Source: Ehrlichia japonica (GTDB lineage: Bacteria; Pseudomonadota; Alphaproteobacteria; Rickettsiales; Anaplasmataceae). From it: DNA of 64,000 bases. The stretch covers positions 682,001 to 746,000 of the forward strand of contig NZ_CP007474.1 of assembly GCF_000632845.1 (NCBI RefSeq), written 5' to 3'. The notes beneath the pieces were generated by a model. The model ran no database searches, was not told where the DNA came from, and saw only the letters and a program-made list of their open reading frames with translations. Both the position numbers and the translations under genes were made by a program. Positions 49,810-59,762 of the stretch are shown piece after piece; within the stretch, counting starts at the first letter, position 1, and each line of letters begins with the position of its first letter.

Positions 49810-50154
49810 ATGACGACACAGTCCATCAATCTTAAATTCGATCTAGTCATACATAATCAAGCACACAAAGAAATCACTGTAAATGAAGCTTTGATAAAAA
49901 TAGATATGCTTATGAACAACTGTATTTTAGAATTACAATGTAATACCCCGATAAAAGAAATATCTTCTGGAGATATGTACATCATTGGACCTGTACCAAC
50001 AATTCAAGAATGGAAAAATAAACAAAATTATGTAACATATTACTATATTAACCAATGGTATTTCATACAACCAAATACAGGCTTAACCTTATGGGTAAAA
50101 AGTAAAAATCAGCTTTACACATATAGCAATGGACAATGGATATCTAAGTTATAG
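49810..50154 (+). CDS. Stand-alone DUF2793 protein
   Basis: 114 residues from an ATG at 49810 preceded by TAGGAG; an upstream ATG at 49720 has no ribosome site. The sequence follows the DUF2793 pattern: HKEITVNEALIKIDMLM, then GDMYIIGP, a WKNKQNYVTYYYINQWYFI block, PNTGLTLWV and a final YSNGQWI. DUF2793 is known from alphaproteobacterial gene transfer agent and prophage tail regions. I see no other phage gene around it. It could be a remnant of a gene transfer agent now kept as a single gene. Assignment is from pattern memory. Confidence 0.7.
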   Translation: MTTQSINLKFDLVIHNQAHKEITVNEALIKIDMLMNNCILELQCNTPIKEISSGDMYIIGPVPTIQEWKNKQNYVTYYYINQWYFIQPNTGLTLWVKSKNQLYTYSNGQWISKL

Positions 50155-50200
50155 CATATAAAAAACATGTATGCTTATACAGATTTCCACACTAATTACA

Positions 50201-50760
50201 ATTGATAATCATGTCTAAAAAAGTTATAGATTACTTTGTAATTAAAAAATCACATCTCTTACAGATAGCTTATTATATGTACTGACTATTACTACGTCAT
50301 GCTTTATTTAAATTTAAGAGTCTATAATTTTTCTGATATAAATTGATGATCATGTCTAAAAAAGTTACAGATTACTTGTAATTAAAAAATCACATCTCTT
50401 ACAGATAGCTGTATTATATGTACTGACTATTACTACGTCATGCTTTATTTAAATTTAAGAGTCTATAAATTTTTCTGATATAAATTGATGATCATGTCTA
50501 AAAAAGTTACAGATTACTTGTAATTAAAAAATCACATCTCTTACAGATAGCTGTATTATATGTACTGACTATTACTACGTCATGCTTTATTTAAATTTAA
50601 GAGTCTATAAATTTTTCTGATATAAATTGATGATCATGTCTAAAAAAGTTACAGATTACTTGTAATTAAAAAATCACATCTCTTACAGATAGCTGTATTA
50701 TAGTACTGACTATTACTACGTCATGCTTTATTTAAATTTAAGAGTCTATAATTTTTCTGA
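50201..50760. repeat. 142-base tandem repeat, about four copies, including the topA 3' end
   Basis: The word atgtctaaaaaagtta recurs at 50211, 50352, 50494 and 50636 (periods 141, 142, 142). Each unit ends with agagtctata followed by atttttctgatata, which in the last unit is the real 3' end of topA (stop at 50746). The array is therefore made of repeated topA 3' termini plus downstream DNA. Copies differ by a few bases and single-base indels. Each copy is too short to encode anything. Confidence 0.95.
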
Positions 50761-53208
50761 TATAAGCTTAATAGCATCCGATAAAGATATTTGGTCAACA
50801 TCTATACCCTTTTTTAAAGCAATATTCAACTTAGCGTATTTTAAATAAAATCCATACCTTCCTTTACATAAAAATACTTCATTATTATTCTCAACAACAC
50901 CTAGGGATTTTATAACTCCATTAGTAGAATTATTTGTAATAATATTAATCGCATCTTCAACACTAATATCTAAAAAATTACGCTCATTTTTAATTGAAAA
51001 ATACTTACCTTCATACAATATATACGCCCCAAACTTACCTAATCCTAATTTAATTTCTTGACCAGTATCTGGATGAATTCCTAACCTTATAGGTAAACTT
51101 AATATTTTCTCTGCCATTTGCAAATTTAATAAATTGGCATCCATACCTTTTGGAATAGCTGCACGCTTACCATTCTTATCACTACCAATCTGCAAGTAAA
51201 TCCCATATGGGCCTTTCTTGAGATATATATCTTTTCCTGTTGTAATATCAACACCTAAAACTTTAGGATATTGTATATTGTCTGTATCATCAATAATATC
51301 ACCTCCAACATTTTTCGTATATTTACACTCTGGATATTTAGAACATCCCAAAAAAATACCATTCTTACTAATATTAAGCTCTAATGTTCCATCATTGCAT
51401 ACAGGACATGTTTTACCAGACTCAGATTTATCAGAAGAAAAAATATAATCTTCCATAGCACAGCTAATAACTTTCAATATTTCAGTAAATTCTAATTTTT
51501 TTACTGAATCAACATTGTCAATAAATAAAAACCAGAATTGATGTAATACTTCTTTCCAATTAATTTTTCCATTAGATATTAAATCCAGTTTTTCTTCAAG
51601 ATCAGCAGTAAAATCATATTCTACATAACGACTAAAAAAGTTAACAAGAAAAATGTTTACTATCCTACCTCTTTCTGTCGGAAAAAACCTCTTTTGATTT
51701 AATACAACATATTGCCTATCCTGCAATACAGAAATAATAGATGCATAAGTTGAAGGTCTGCCTATTCCTATTTCCTCCATTTTTTTTACTAAACTTGCTT
51801 CATTATATCTAGCAGGAGGGATAGTAAAATGCTGATGAGGAATGACTTCATTCAAAGGACACATATCACCTACATGAAGTAACGGTAACATATTGTTTTT
51901 ATTATCATCATCTTCATTGTGACCATATACCTTATAAAACCCATCAAAAAACAAGGAAGATCCTGTTGCACGTAAAGTAACTACTTTATCCAATGATCCT
52001 AGTTCTACTACAACTTGATCAATTACAGCAGAACTCATCTGGCTAGCAACAGTTCTTTTCCATATAAGATCATAAAGCTTGAGCTGCTCTGGAGTTAAAT
52101 AGTTTGATAAACTATCAGGAGTAATTGTAATATTCGTTGGCCTAATTGCCTCATGTGCTTCCTGAGCATTTTTTACTTTTTTAATATACTTGCGAGCAGA
52201 TTCTGGTAAATATTCTTTACCAAACATAGAAACAATGATACTTCGAATATGCTCCAATGCTTCATCTGCAATATAAAACCCATCTGTCCTCATATAAGTA
52301 ATTAACCCGATAATTTCCCCACCAACATCAATTCCTTCATAGAGTTTCTGGGCAATAATCATAGTATTTTTTGCACTAAACCCAAGCTTGGTTGATGCTT
52401 CTTGTTGCAAGCTTGATGTAATAAAAGGAGGATAAGGGTTGCGCCTTGTATGCTTTTTTTCAACATTTACAACAGAATAACTACGAGATTTTACTTCCTC
52501 GGATAATTTTTGTGCATCTTTTTCATTTTGAATATCAAATTTCTCTAGTTTTTTACCAGAATAACAACTCAAAAACGCAGAAAACTGTTTTCCTTCTATA
52601 TTGCAACACTTAGCTTCAATATCCCAATATTCTTGCGTAACAAACTTTTCAATATCACTTTCTCTATCACATATCAACCTTAAAGCAACAGATTGCACTC
52701 TACCAGCAGATTTACTTCCTGGAAGTTTTCTCCATAATAAAGGGGATAATGTAAAGCCAACTAAATAGTCCAATGCTCTACGTGCTTGCTGTGCATATAC
52801 AAGATCCATATTTATACTTCTTGGATGTTTTATAGATTCAAGAATAGCACTCTTCGTTACTTCATTAAAAACCATTCTATTAATTACAACATTATTATCA
52901 ATGGCATTATTTTCTTTCAATACTTCTACAATGTGCCATGCTATTGCCTCACCTTCACGATCTGGATCAGTTGCAAGATAAATATTTTGAGTTTCTTTAT
53001 TAGCTGTCTGAATTAATTTATTTATATATTTTTCTGATTTACTAATGATTTCATAAGTCATAGCAAAGTCTCTATCTGGATCAACAGAACCACTTTTTGC
53101 TGGAAAATCTCTAATATGCCCAAATGATGCAACTACTTTATATTTGCTACCTAAATATTTACCTATAGTTTTTGCTTTAGATGGGGATTCTACTATAATT
53201 AAACTCAT
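50746..53208 (-). CDS. topA: DNA topoisomerase I
   Basis: Relaxes negative supercoils. Toprim domain at the N-terminus (IIVESPSKAKTIGKYLG, ATDPDREGEAIAWH) and the active-site tyrosine Y305 in LITYMRTDG, where most enzymes have TDS. The 5' side continues with QEAHEAIRPT and EEIGIGRPSTYASI. One zinc-type four-cysteine module (CPVCNDGTLELN ... CSKYPECKY) and C-terminal TopoI repeats (KGPYGIYLQ, LGKFGAYI, KGRYGFYLKY) finish it. Full length at 820 aa. Its last codons form the unit of the tandem array downstream. Confidence 0.96.
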   Translation of the reverse strand: MSLIIVESPSKAKTIGKYLGSKYKVVASFGHIRDFPAKSGSVDPDRDFAMTYEIISKSEKYINKLIQTANKETQNIYLATDPDREGEAIAWHIVEVLKENNAIDNNVVINRMVFNEVTKSAILESIKHPRSINMDLVYAQQARRALDYLVGFTLSPLLWRKLPGSKSAGRVQSVALRLICDRESDIEKFVTQEYWDIEAKCCNIEGKQFSAFLSCYSGKKLEKFDIQNEKDAQKLSEEVKSRSYSVVNVEKKHTRRNPYPPFITSSLQQEASTKLGFSAKNTMIIAQKLYEGIDVGGEIIGLITYMRTDGFYIADEALEHIRSIIVSMFGKEYLPESARKYIKKVKNAQEAHEAIRPTNITITPDSLSNYLTPEQLKLYDLIWKRTVASQMSSAVIDQVVVELGSLDKVVTLRATGSSLFFDGFYKVYGHNEDDDNKNNMLPLLHVGDMCPLNEVIPHQHFTIPPARYNEASLVKKMEEIGIGRPSTYASIISVLQDRQYVVLNQKRFFPTERGRIVNIFLVNFFSRYVEYDFTADLEEKLDLISNGKINWKEVLHQFWFLFIDNVDSVKKLEFTEILKVISCAMEDYIFSSDKSESGKTCPVCNDGTLELNISKNGIFLGCSKYPECKYTKNVGGDIIDDTDNIQYPKVLGVDITTGKDIYLKKGPYGIYLQIGSDKNGKRAAIPKGMDANLLNLQMAEKILSLPIRLGIHPDTGQEIKLGLGKFGAYILYEGKYFSIKNERNFLDISVEDAINIITNNSTNGVIKSLGVVENNNEVFLCKGRYGFYLKYAKLNIALKKGIDVDQISLSDAIKLISEKL

Positions 53209-53608
53209 TATTACACCCTAAAATTACTATTTAACAAAATCATTCTTGTTATGCTTCATATAGAGATAAGCATTATTATTAACGATAATTGTGAAAAGAA
53301 TTTTAAATTTACTGTAGAGACATACCAGAAAAAAAAAGAACAAGGTATTCTACATTACATACATTTAAAAAACACTTCAATACCATACTCCATCACATAT
53401 ATTTAGTATTTTTTTCTATTTGACAAGAATTATAATAACAACAATTACTATTAATCCCTTTCATAAAGTAATACAAGATTCATAGAAAAAACGTACAATA
53501 CCTTATATACATGCTCTGATATCATAAAAAACACTTAAAATAACTGAAAACACCATACGCCACATATGTTATAATTATTCAATATATTTAAGAAAAAGAT
53601 TACTAATC
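53209..53608. other. Gap upstream of topA
   Basis: No gene in 400 bases. It should contain the topA promoter; the nnrDE terminator lies elsewhere. No repeat seen. Confidence 0.35.
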
Positions 53609-55009
53609 TTAACAAAACAATTTTTTTAATACTTGAGGTATTTGTAGTATTATATCATCCGCAATTAACCCAATCCCATACTCTCTAGCACACTTTGTAT
53701 GTATCCATACTCCACAACACGCAGCATCAAATGGATTCATACCAGAAGATAACAACCCTCCAATAATTCCAGATAATACATCTCCACTACCTGCCGTAGC
53801 CAAACTAAATGGGGCATTATTTACTACAACATTACCCACAGGATCAGCAATTATAGTATCTGGACCTTTTAAAACTATAACAGCTTTTGACAAACTTGCT
53901 GCTTTCTGTGCCATTTCTATTTTACTACCAGTTAAAAATGGGAATATGCGCTTAAATTCCCCCTCATGTGGAGTCATGATAACATTATGCTTAATTTTGG
54001 AAAAAAGAATTTCATAAGAATCAGAAAATACTGATATAGAATCAGCATCTAGAACACAATTTTGTTTACTGAGAACATCCATAGTACGCTGTCTAGTAAT
54101 TTCACTGATCCCACATCCCGGACCTATTATAATAGATGTAATTCTATCATCATTAATTACATCATCATAAAGCCTATACATAATTGATGTTAAACAACTT
54201 GCATAAAATGCAAAAGCATTACTGTCACAAGCAATACTTACTATACCAGAACCTACCCTTAACGCAGACATTGCAACAAGTTTTGAAGCCCCTATAGATT
54301 TATTCCCAACAGAACACACTAATGTGTATCCTCTAGTATATTTATTTGTTATATACTCTAACTTAGGTATTTCATTTTTCCATAAAGTAGGAGTATTTTT
54401 ACGTATCGTAACTTTACTGTAATCAATGCCGATCCCAATATCTACAACACGCACTTTTCCAGAATAACTAGAACCAGGAAATAAAACATGTCCTATTTTT
54501 AATGCAGAAAAAGTTATAGTAACATCAGCACGTATTGCACAACCCATCACTTGACCGGTATTACAATTTATACCACTAGGAATATCAACTGCAACAACAA
54601 TCTTATTATTAGAATTATTAATGTAGCTAAATATACACGATAAATCCTCAGGTATATAACGTGATAACCCTATTCCAAATAGTGCATCTACAATTAAGCA
54701 GCTCTGAGAATTAACAATATTATCATAAGTTAATGGCACTACCCAGTCTTCATCTATATGAGTAGTACAATTATATAACATTAAAACTACCGGCCACCCA
54801 TGAGCTTTTAGCATCTTTGCAGCAACAATACCATCCCTACCATTATTACCAGGACCAGAAATTACTATCACGGGTTGCCTTGGAAACATGTTAAATATAG
54901 TATCACCTATAACCTTTCCAGCTTTACAAATAAGCTCATCAATGGCTACACCACAACTCTTTTCAAAAGAAACAACTTGCTGACCATCTAGAACTACCAT
55001 AAATGTCAC
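53609..55009 (-). CDS. nnrDE: Bifunctional NAD(P)H-hydrate repair enzyme
   Basis: Repairs hydrated NADH and NADPH. The N-terminal YjeF_N epimerase domain (residues 1-200, ISGPGNNGRDGIVAA and VDIPSGINCNTGQV) is fused to a C-terminal ADP-dependent dehydratase of the ribokinase fold (SVGNKSIGASKLVAMSALRVG, read in parts; MTPHEGEFKRIFP; ATAGSGDVLSGIIGGLLSSG). Length 466 aa. The first Met may be at residue 4 (MVVLDGQQV). Confidence 0.93.
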   Translation of the reverse strand: MTFMVVLDGQQVVSFEKSCGVAIDELICKAGKVIGDTIFNMFPRQPVIVISGPGNNGRDGIVAAKMLKAHGWPVVLMLYNCTTHIDEDWVVPLTYDNIVNSQSCLIVDALFGIGLSRYIPEDLSCIFSYINNSNNKIVVAVDIPSGINCNTGQVMGCAIRADVTITFSALKIGHVLFPGSSYSGKVRVVDIGIGIDYSKVTIRKNTPTLWKNEIPKLEYITNKYTRGYTLVCSVGNKSIGASKLVAMSALRVGSGIVSIACDSNAFAFYASCLTSIMYRLYDDVINDDRITSIIIGPGCGISEITRQRTMDVLSKQNCVLDADSISVFSDSYEILFSKIKHNVIMTPHEGEFKRIFPFLTGSKIEMAQKAASLSKAVIVLKGPDTIIADPVGNVVVNNAPFSLATAGSGDVLSGIIGGLLSSGMNPFDAACCGVWIHTKCAREYGIGLIADDIILQIPQVLKKLFC

Positions 55010-55131
55010 TTTCTAACTGATACATTTAAGTATAATATACACCAATAGAAACACAAGGATTACTTTATATTAAACCTTGTATGTATATGTATATGCATAC
55101 CACATCTTTTCAAATTACTTAACTATAATAA

Positions 55132-55425
55132 TTAACTTGATTTACTCTTCTTTTTCTTGGTTTCAGTAGCAAATTTAATACGCTCAAATTCTCTTCTTTT
55201 CTTATGCCAACCATATTGATACATTGCTATTTTATTTTCTATTAGTGCTATAGTACCATCATAATATACAACCATATCCATACCCTTTTTCTGAGCTTCA
55301 AGGAACTTTTCCCTATACCTATCACGATATGCTGGATCATTCAGCACAGAATAAGTAGCATTGCCTGATTTATTAAAAGTATCTGCCACTTGTTTCTTCA
55401 TTACATCATGCGTGTAAAAACTCAT
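55132..55425 (-). CDS. Small basic protein of unknown function, 97 aa
   Basis: An intact frame with a sensible composition: a helical middle (YRDRYREKFLEAQKKGMD), a short strand pair (MVVYYDGTIALIENKIAMYQYGW) and a Lys/Ser-rich tail (TKKKKSKSS). The product is soluble and basic. It resembles small conserved Rickettsiales proteins, but I cannot name a family with confidence. It is transcribed alone, upstream of nnrDE on the same strand. Confidence 0.75.
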   Translation of the reverse strand: MSFYTHDVMKKQVADTFNKSGNATYSVLNDPAYRDRYREKFLEAQKKGMDMVVYYDGTIALIENKIAMYQYGWHKKRREFERIKFATETKKKKSKSS

Positions 55426-55660
55426 TGTTATTACTACCTCACCATATTAACTATATTATTAGTTCTTATATAAATCTCTAATGATGTTAATTATATCATA
55501 TAACCATAATAAAACGATATAAAAAATTATTGATATATCATGTTTTTTAGAAAAAGTGTTGTTAATTTACCACGCAATGATATATTAATAATTGAATAAA
55601 AACTCAAATTAAATGAAAAACAGGATTATATTAGTAATTTTTATTATATAAAATGGTTTT

Positions 55661-56320
55661 ATGCGTAACAAAATACTAAGCAAAAAATTACAATACATAC
55701 ATGATTTATTTTCAATCACAGACGCAGAAGTTGTAGCAACACATCAACTTATTAAAGATGATATATCCTTAATGCAACTTAATCTTATAGAAGGACAAAT
55801 ATTACAATTATTAATAAAGATGAACAATATAAAATCTATAATTGAAATTGGAACTTTTGTTGGCTCATCTGCTATGTGCATGGCTAAAGCATTATCAGAA
55901 AATGGGCATATATATACTATAGAAAAAAACACTATAAATGCTGAATTAGCAGAAGACAACTTTAAAAAATACAACTTATCTCACAAGATCACAGTAATAA
56001 ATGACATAGGAACATTAGCATTACAAAAACTAACCAATATGTCACCGTTTGATATGATATTTATAGATGCTAATAAATCAGGATATTGTGATTACTTAGA
56101 CTGGGCAGAATCAAATATCAAGAAAAATGGTTTAATAGTTGCAGATAATACACTATTATTTGGTAATGTATATTCTAATAATAACGCAATAAAAAAAGTG
56201 TCTAAAACTACAATAGATAAAATGCTCTCCTTCAATGAAAGGCTATCTGATAAAGATAAATATCTCACAACTTTACTTCCTACAGAAGAAGGCATGACAA
56301 TTGCACTGAAATTATTCTAA
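55661..56320 (+). CDS. Class I SAM-dependent O-methyltransferase
   Basis: Resembles the YrrM / caffeoyl-CoA O-methyltransferase group, whose bacterial members include the tRNA 5-hydroxyuridine methyltransferase TrmR. Motif I is IIEIGTFVGSSAMCMAKAL, the acidic post-I residue is in IYTIEKN, and the metal-site region is FDMIFIDANKSGYCDYLDW followed by NGLIVADNTLLFG. Length 219 aa. The substrate cannot be read from sequence. It stands alone, upstream of cckA. Confidence 0.85.
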   Translation: MRNKILSKKLQYIHDLFSITDAEVVATHQLIKDDISLMQLNLIEGQILQLLIKMNNIKSIIEIGTFVGSSAMCMAKALSENGHIYTIEKNTINAELAEDNFKKYNLSHKITVINDIGTLALQKLTNMSPFDMIFIDANKSGYCDYLDWAESNIKKNGLIVADNTLLFGNVYSNNNAIKKVSKTTIDKMLSFNERLSDKDKYLTTLLPTEEGMTIALKLF

Positions 56321-56454
56321 ACATTTTTAACATTGGATATTAATAAAAAATTAAATTACGTAATTATCTTTCACCTCGCAGTACAATATTCATATAGCAA
56401 TCTTAGGCATTTATATTATTATATACTTTTAGTAAGTATTATAGTTATGTTAAA

Positions 56455-58938
56455 ATGAAAAAAAGGCATACTGATAACACACAAGACAATAAAGTAGACT
56501 TTGTAATAAGAAAATATGGATTATCAGTATGTAAATTATCTATTTTTTTAATAGCTCCATTATTGTGCATATCCAGTTTATATCTCTTTAATATATACGA
56601 TAGTTATATAAACATAATTATTAATTTCATATTCACCAGCATCAGTATATTGGCAATATCAATACAATTACGGCAATACTTGTATATCATTGCTTCTATA
56701 GAATACCAAAACATGATCTTCGCTAATTCCTTAAATCATAATACGGAATTCTGCCTGATAATAAAAAATGATGGGAAAGTTGTATATGCTGACGCAAGGT
56801 TTTACGAAAGATTTATAAAAAATCAAGAAAAGAAATTAGATCTATTTGATATATTAAAACTAGGTAATATTAGTAAGCAAGAAATTGAAGCATTTAAAAA
56901 CGCACTAAAAAACAAGTTATCTGTTAATACATACTTCTGTTTAAATACAAAAAATAAAATCTCTAACTTTACATTAATATTAGATCCAGTATTAGAGAAT
57001 CCAGAAATAGAAATTAGTTATGTAAAAACTACAAATCTGTTCTTTGCTCCACTTGCAAGACCACAAGAATATTTTGTACTTAAAGCTATAAAAATTACTA
57101 AAGAACAAGTATATGAAAGATTAATACAGAAACATTGTGTAGGCGCATATCTACTTAACCATAGAGGAGTAATATTATCTGTAAATGATACTTTCCTGAA
57201 AATGTTTGAATTAAATTCTATAGAGAATGGCACTACATTTGCTAATTTTTTAACAAAAAATTATAATAAGGAAAAAATCATAGACAATAACACAGTTACT
57301 TTATCAACAACTACTGGAATTAAATTTAAAGCATATATATCACAAGCTGCATTTTATGACAAAAATAACCACAGTTACATTTATGGTCTCCTAACTCCAG
57401 TAAACTCCGACACTCTTAATTATCATTTACACCCATGTTTTATAGAAGCACCAATAGCTATTCTACAATGTAATACAGATGGTAAAATATTAAAATCAAA
57501 TAATACACTAAAAAGACTAGTTAAACATAGTAAAGAGTATATTTTTGAATACATATTACCTTCATACAATAAAAAAATTAAAAAATATTTCCAAAATAAT
57601 ATTGTAAAAAATATGTCATTAGAAGCACAACTCTATAACAATTTATATGTAAAAATTTATTTTAACAAATTTATACATCAGAATAATATGTTTATTATAT
57701 GCTACATCACTGATAGCGAAGATCGTAAAAATCTAGAAATACAATTAGAACAATCACAAAAAATGCAAGCTATCGGACAATTAGCTGGAGGGATAGCACA
57801 TGATTTTAACAATATTTTAACAGCAATAATAGGCTTTTGCGATCTGTTATTGATAAGACATACTGCAACAGACCCTTCTTTTTCAGATATAATGCAAATA
57901 AAACAAAATGCAAATAGAGCAACAAATTTGATAAAACAATTATTAGCTTTCTCAAGAAAGCAAACCTTACAACCTAAAATTTTTGATGTAAATAACATCA
58001 TTGCAGATCTATTACACATGATAAAGAGATTAATTAATGAAAGTATAGAACTAAAGATTCAATATGAACAAAATATTAACTTAGTAAAAGCAGATTTATG
58101 TCAACTAGAACAAGTAATTATTAATCTTGTAGTAAATGCAAGGGCTGCAATGGAAACAGGAGGGCAATTAACTATAAAAACCTATAACACTAAAACAGAT
58201 GCTTTAAAGATATTATTAAAAGACATGTTTTCTCCGGATAAAGAACAAATAGAAGATGGAGAATACGTTGCAATAGAAGTTTCAGATACAGGACATGGCA
58301 TGGAAGACAAGATAATGAAAAAAATCTTTGATCCATTTTTTTCTACAAAAGAAACAGTTGCCGGTATAGGGTTAGGTTTATCTACAGTATACGGAATAGT
58401 AAAACAAACAGATGGATATATATATGTTAAAAGTACAGTAAATTTAGGTACCACCTTTATTATCCTTATCCCTACGGTACATTTATCAAGCAGTAATGAC
58501 ATTGAAATACCATACAATAAATATTCAAACGAAGTAAGTACTGTACTACCAGAGATCAGTACTTCAACAACTATTTTATTAATTGAAGACGAAGACCCTG
58601 TCAGAATATTTGTTACAAGAGCATTAACTAAAAAAGGATTTAAAGTCATAGACATAAGCTGTGGAGATCAAGCATTAGAAATAATCAAAAAATATCCTAT
58701 AGATATTGTTATCAGTGACGTAGTAATGCCAAAAATAAGTGGTCCAGAAATCGTAGAAAAAATACTAAAAGTTAAACCAAATATTCAAATTATTTTTATT
58801 TCTGGATACGCCGAAGAAGTATTTAACAAACACAATAACATAAATGCAAGCAAAATCAATTTCCTATCAAAACCTTTTACTCTTAAGCAACTTACAGAAA
58901 AAGTATTAGAGATATCAAATAACCATTTACAAAACTAA
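56455..58938 (+). CDS. cckA: Hybrid sensor histidine kinase CckA
   Basis: Membrane kinase of the CckA-ChpT-CtrA relay. Two membrane helices (about residues 27-47 and 52-74) are followed by PAS-like regions (about 95-210 and 220-430). The HisKA box has H449 in LAGGIAHDFNNILTAIIGF. HATPase motifs follow (NLVVNARAAMETGG, DTGHGMEDKI, GIGLGLSTVYGIVKQTDG), and the receiver domain has acceptor D755 in VISDVVMPKISG. Length 827 aa. Anaplasmataceae keep only a few two-component systems, CckA-CtrA among them. ctrA and chpT are not in the window. Confidence 0.95.
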   Translation: MKKRHTDNTQDNKVDFVIRKYGLSVCKLSIFLIAPLLCISSLYLFNIYDSYINIIINFIFTSISILAISIQLRQYLYIIASIEYQNMIFANSLNHNTEFCLIIKNDGKVVYADARFYERFIKNQEKKLDLFDILKLGNISKQEIEAFKNALKNKLSVNTYFCLNTKNKISNFTLILDPVLENPEIEISYVKTTNLFFAPLARPQEYFVLKAIKITKEQVYERLIQKHCVGAYLLNHRGVILSVNDTFLKMFELNSIENGTTFANFLTKNYNKEKIIDNNTVTLSTTTGIKFKAYISQAAFYDKNNHSYIYGLLTPVNSDTLNYHLHPCFIEAPIAILQCNTDGKILKSNNTLKRLVKHSKEYIFEYILPSYNKKIKKYFQNNIVKNMSLEAQLYNNLYVKIYFNKFIHQNNMFIICYITDSEDRKNLEIQLEQSQKMQAIGQLAGGIAHDFNNILTAIIGFCDLLLIRHTATDPSFSDIMQIKQNANRATNLIKQLLAFSRKQTLQPKIFDVNNIIADLLHMIKRLINESIELKIQYEQNINLVKADLCQLEQVIINLVVNARAAMETGGQLTIKTYNTKTDALKILLKDMFSPDKEQIEDGEYVAIEVSDTGHGMEDKIMKKIFDPFFSTKETVAGIGLGLSTVYGIVKQTDGYIYVKSTVNLGTTFIILIPTVHLSSSNDIEIPYNKYSNEVSTVLPEISTSTTILLIEDEDPVRIFVTRALTKKGFKVIDISCGDQALEIIKKYPIDIVISDVVMPKISGPEIVEKILKVKPNIQIIFISGYAEEVFNKHNNINASKINFLSKPFTLKQLTEKVLEISNNHLQN

Positions 58939-59055
58939 ATTCGGTCCTAATACATTTTCACAAAATACATAAAAACACAGCTACTTATAAAGTATATATA
59001 GATTGATTTTTATAATAAAAACATATAAATATCTGAATCATAATTAAAACTATAT

Positions 59056-59376
59056 ATGCAAAATATTTCTTTAATCTATACAACTGCCCCTACTTATGAA
59101 GATGCATATCACATAAGTAATATTCTTTTAGATAATAAGCTAATAGCATGTGCTAACATATTTAATAATGTTACATCAGTATACCTCTGGGAAAATGAAG
59201 TACATAATAATACTGAATGTGCTATTATATTAAAAACAACAAATAACTTAGTCCAAGATACCGCAAATAAAATACAAGAAATCCACCCATACGATACTCC
59301 TGCAATCATTATTATAGATTCAATTAATGCAAATGACAAATTTATACAGTGGGTAAATCATTGTACTGTTTCATAA
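59056..59376 (+). CDS. cutA: Divalent-cation tolerance protein CutA
   Basis: Small trimeric ferredoxin-like protein. The pattern TTAPTYEDAYHISNILLDNKLIACANIF, read in two blocks, is typical, followed by YLWENEVHNNTECAIILKT, HPYDTPAIIII and a C-terminal WVNHC. Length 106 aa. Its 3' 80 bases and the DNA behind it are repeated downstream (59450-59720). The function of bacterial CutA is uncertain; the metal-tolerance role of the name is weakly supported. Confidence 0.93.
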   Translation: MQNISLIYTTAPTYEDAYHISNILLDNKLIACANIFNNVTSVYLWENEVHNNTECAIILKTTNNLVQDTANKIQEIHPYDTPAIIIIDSINANDKFIQWVNHCTVS

Positions 59377-59720
59377 ATCCGCTATCACATTAAAAACGAC
59401 AAACCTACTCCAGTAGCAGATAAAATCTATCTTATCCCATTATAGTACACCTGCAATCATTACGATAGATTCAATTAATGCAAATGACAAATTTATACAG
59501 TGGGTAAATCATTGTACTGTTTCATAAATCCGCTATCACATTAAAAACGACAAACCTACTCCAGTAGCAGATAAAATCTATCTTATCCCATATAGTATAA
59601 TACCTGCAATCATTACGATAGATTCAATTAATGCAAATGATAAATTTATACAGTGGATAAACCATTGTACTGTTTCATAAATCCGCTAATGCAAATGATA
59701 AATTTATACAAGTAAATTAG
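59290..59720. repeat. Tandem repeat of the cutA 3' end, about 152-base period
   Basis: The block tgcaatcatt begins at 59301 (in cutA), 59452 and 59605; a shortened fourth copy starts near 59690. Each unit holds the last 25 codons of cutA, its stop and about 75 bases of downstream DNA. The coding copies are out of context and lack starts. Identity between units is high, so the expansion is recent. Confidence 0.93.
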
Positions 59721-59762
59721 GTAATTGTACTACTAAAGTACCAGTAGAAAAATACTAAAAAT

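Noticed and set aside
50201-50760. Possible CRISPR array
   Set aside because: The units of 141-142 bases repeat over their full length with no variable spacers, and they derive from the topA 3' end.
58182-58655. Minus-strand frame of 157 codons
   Set aside because: Opposite the kinase and receiver domains of cckA, which are fully conserved.
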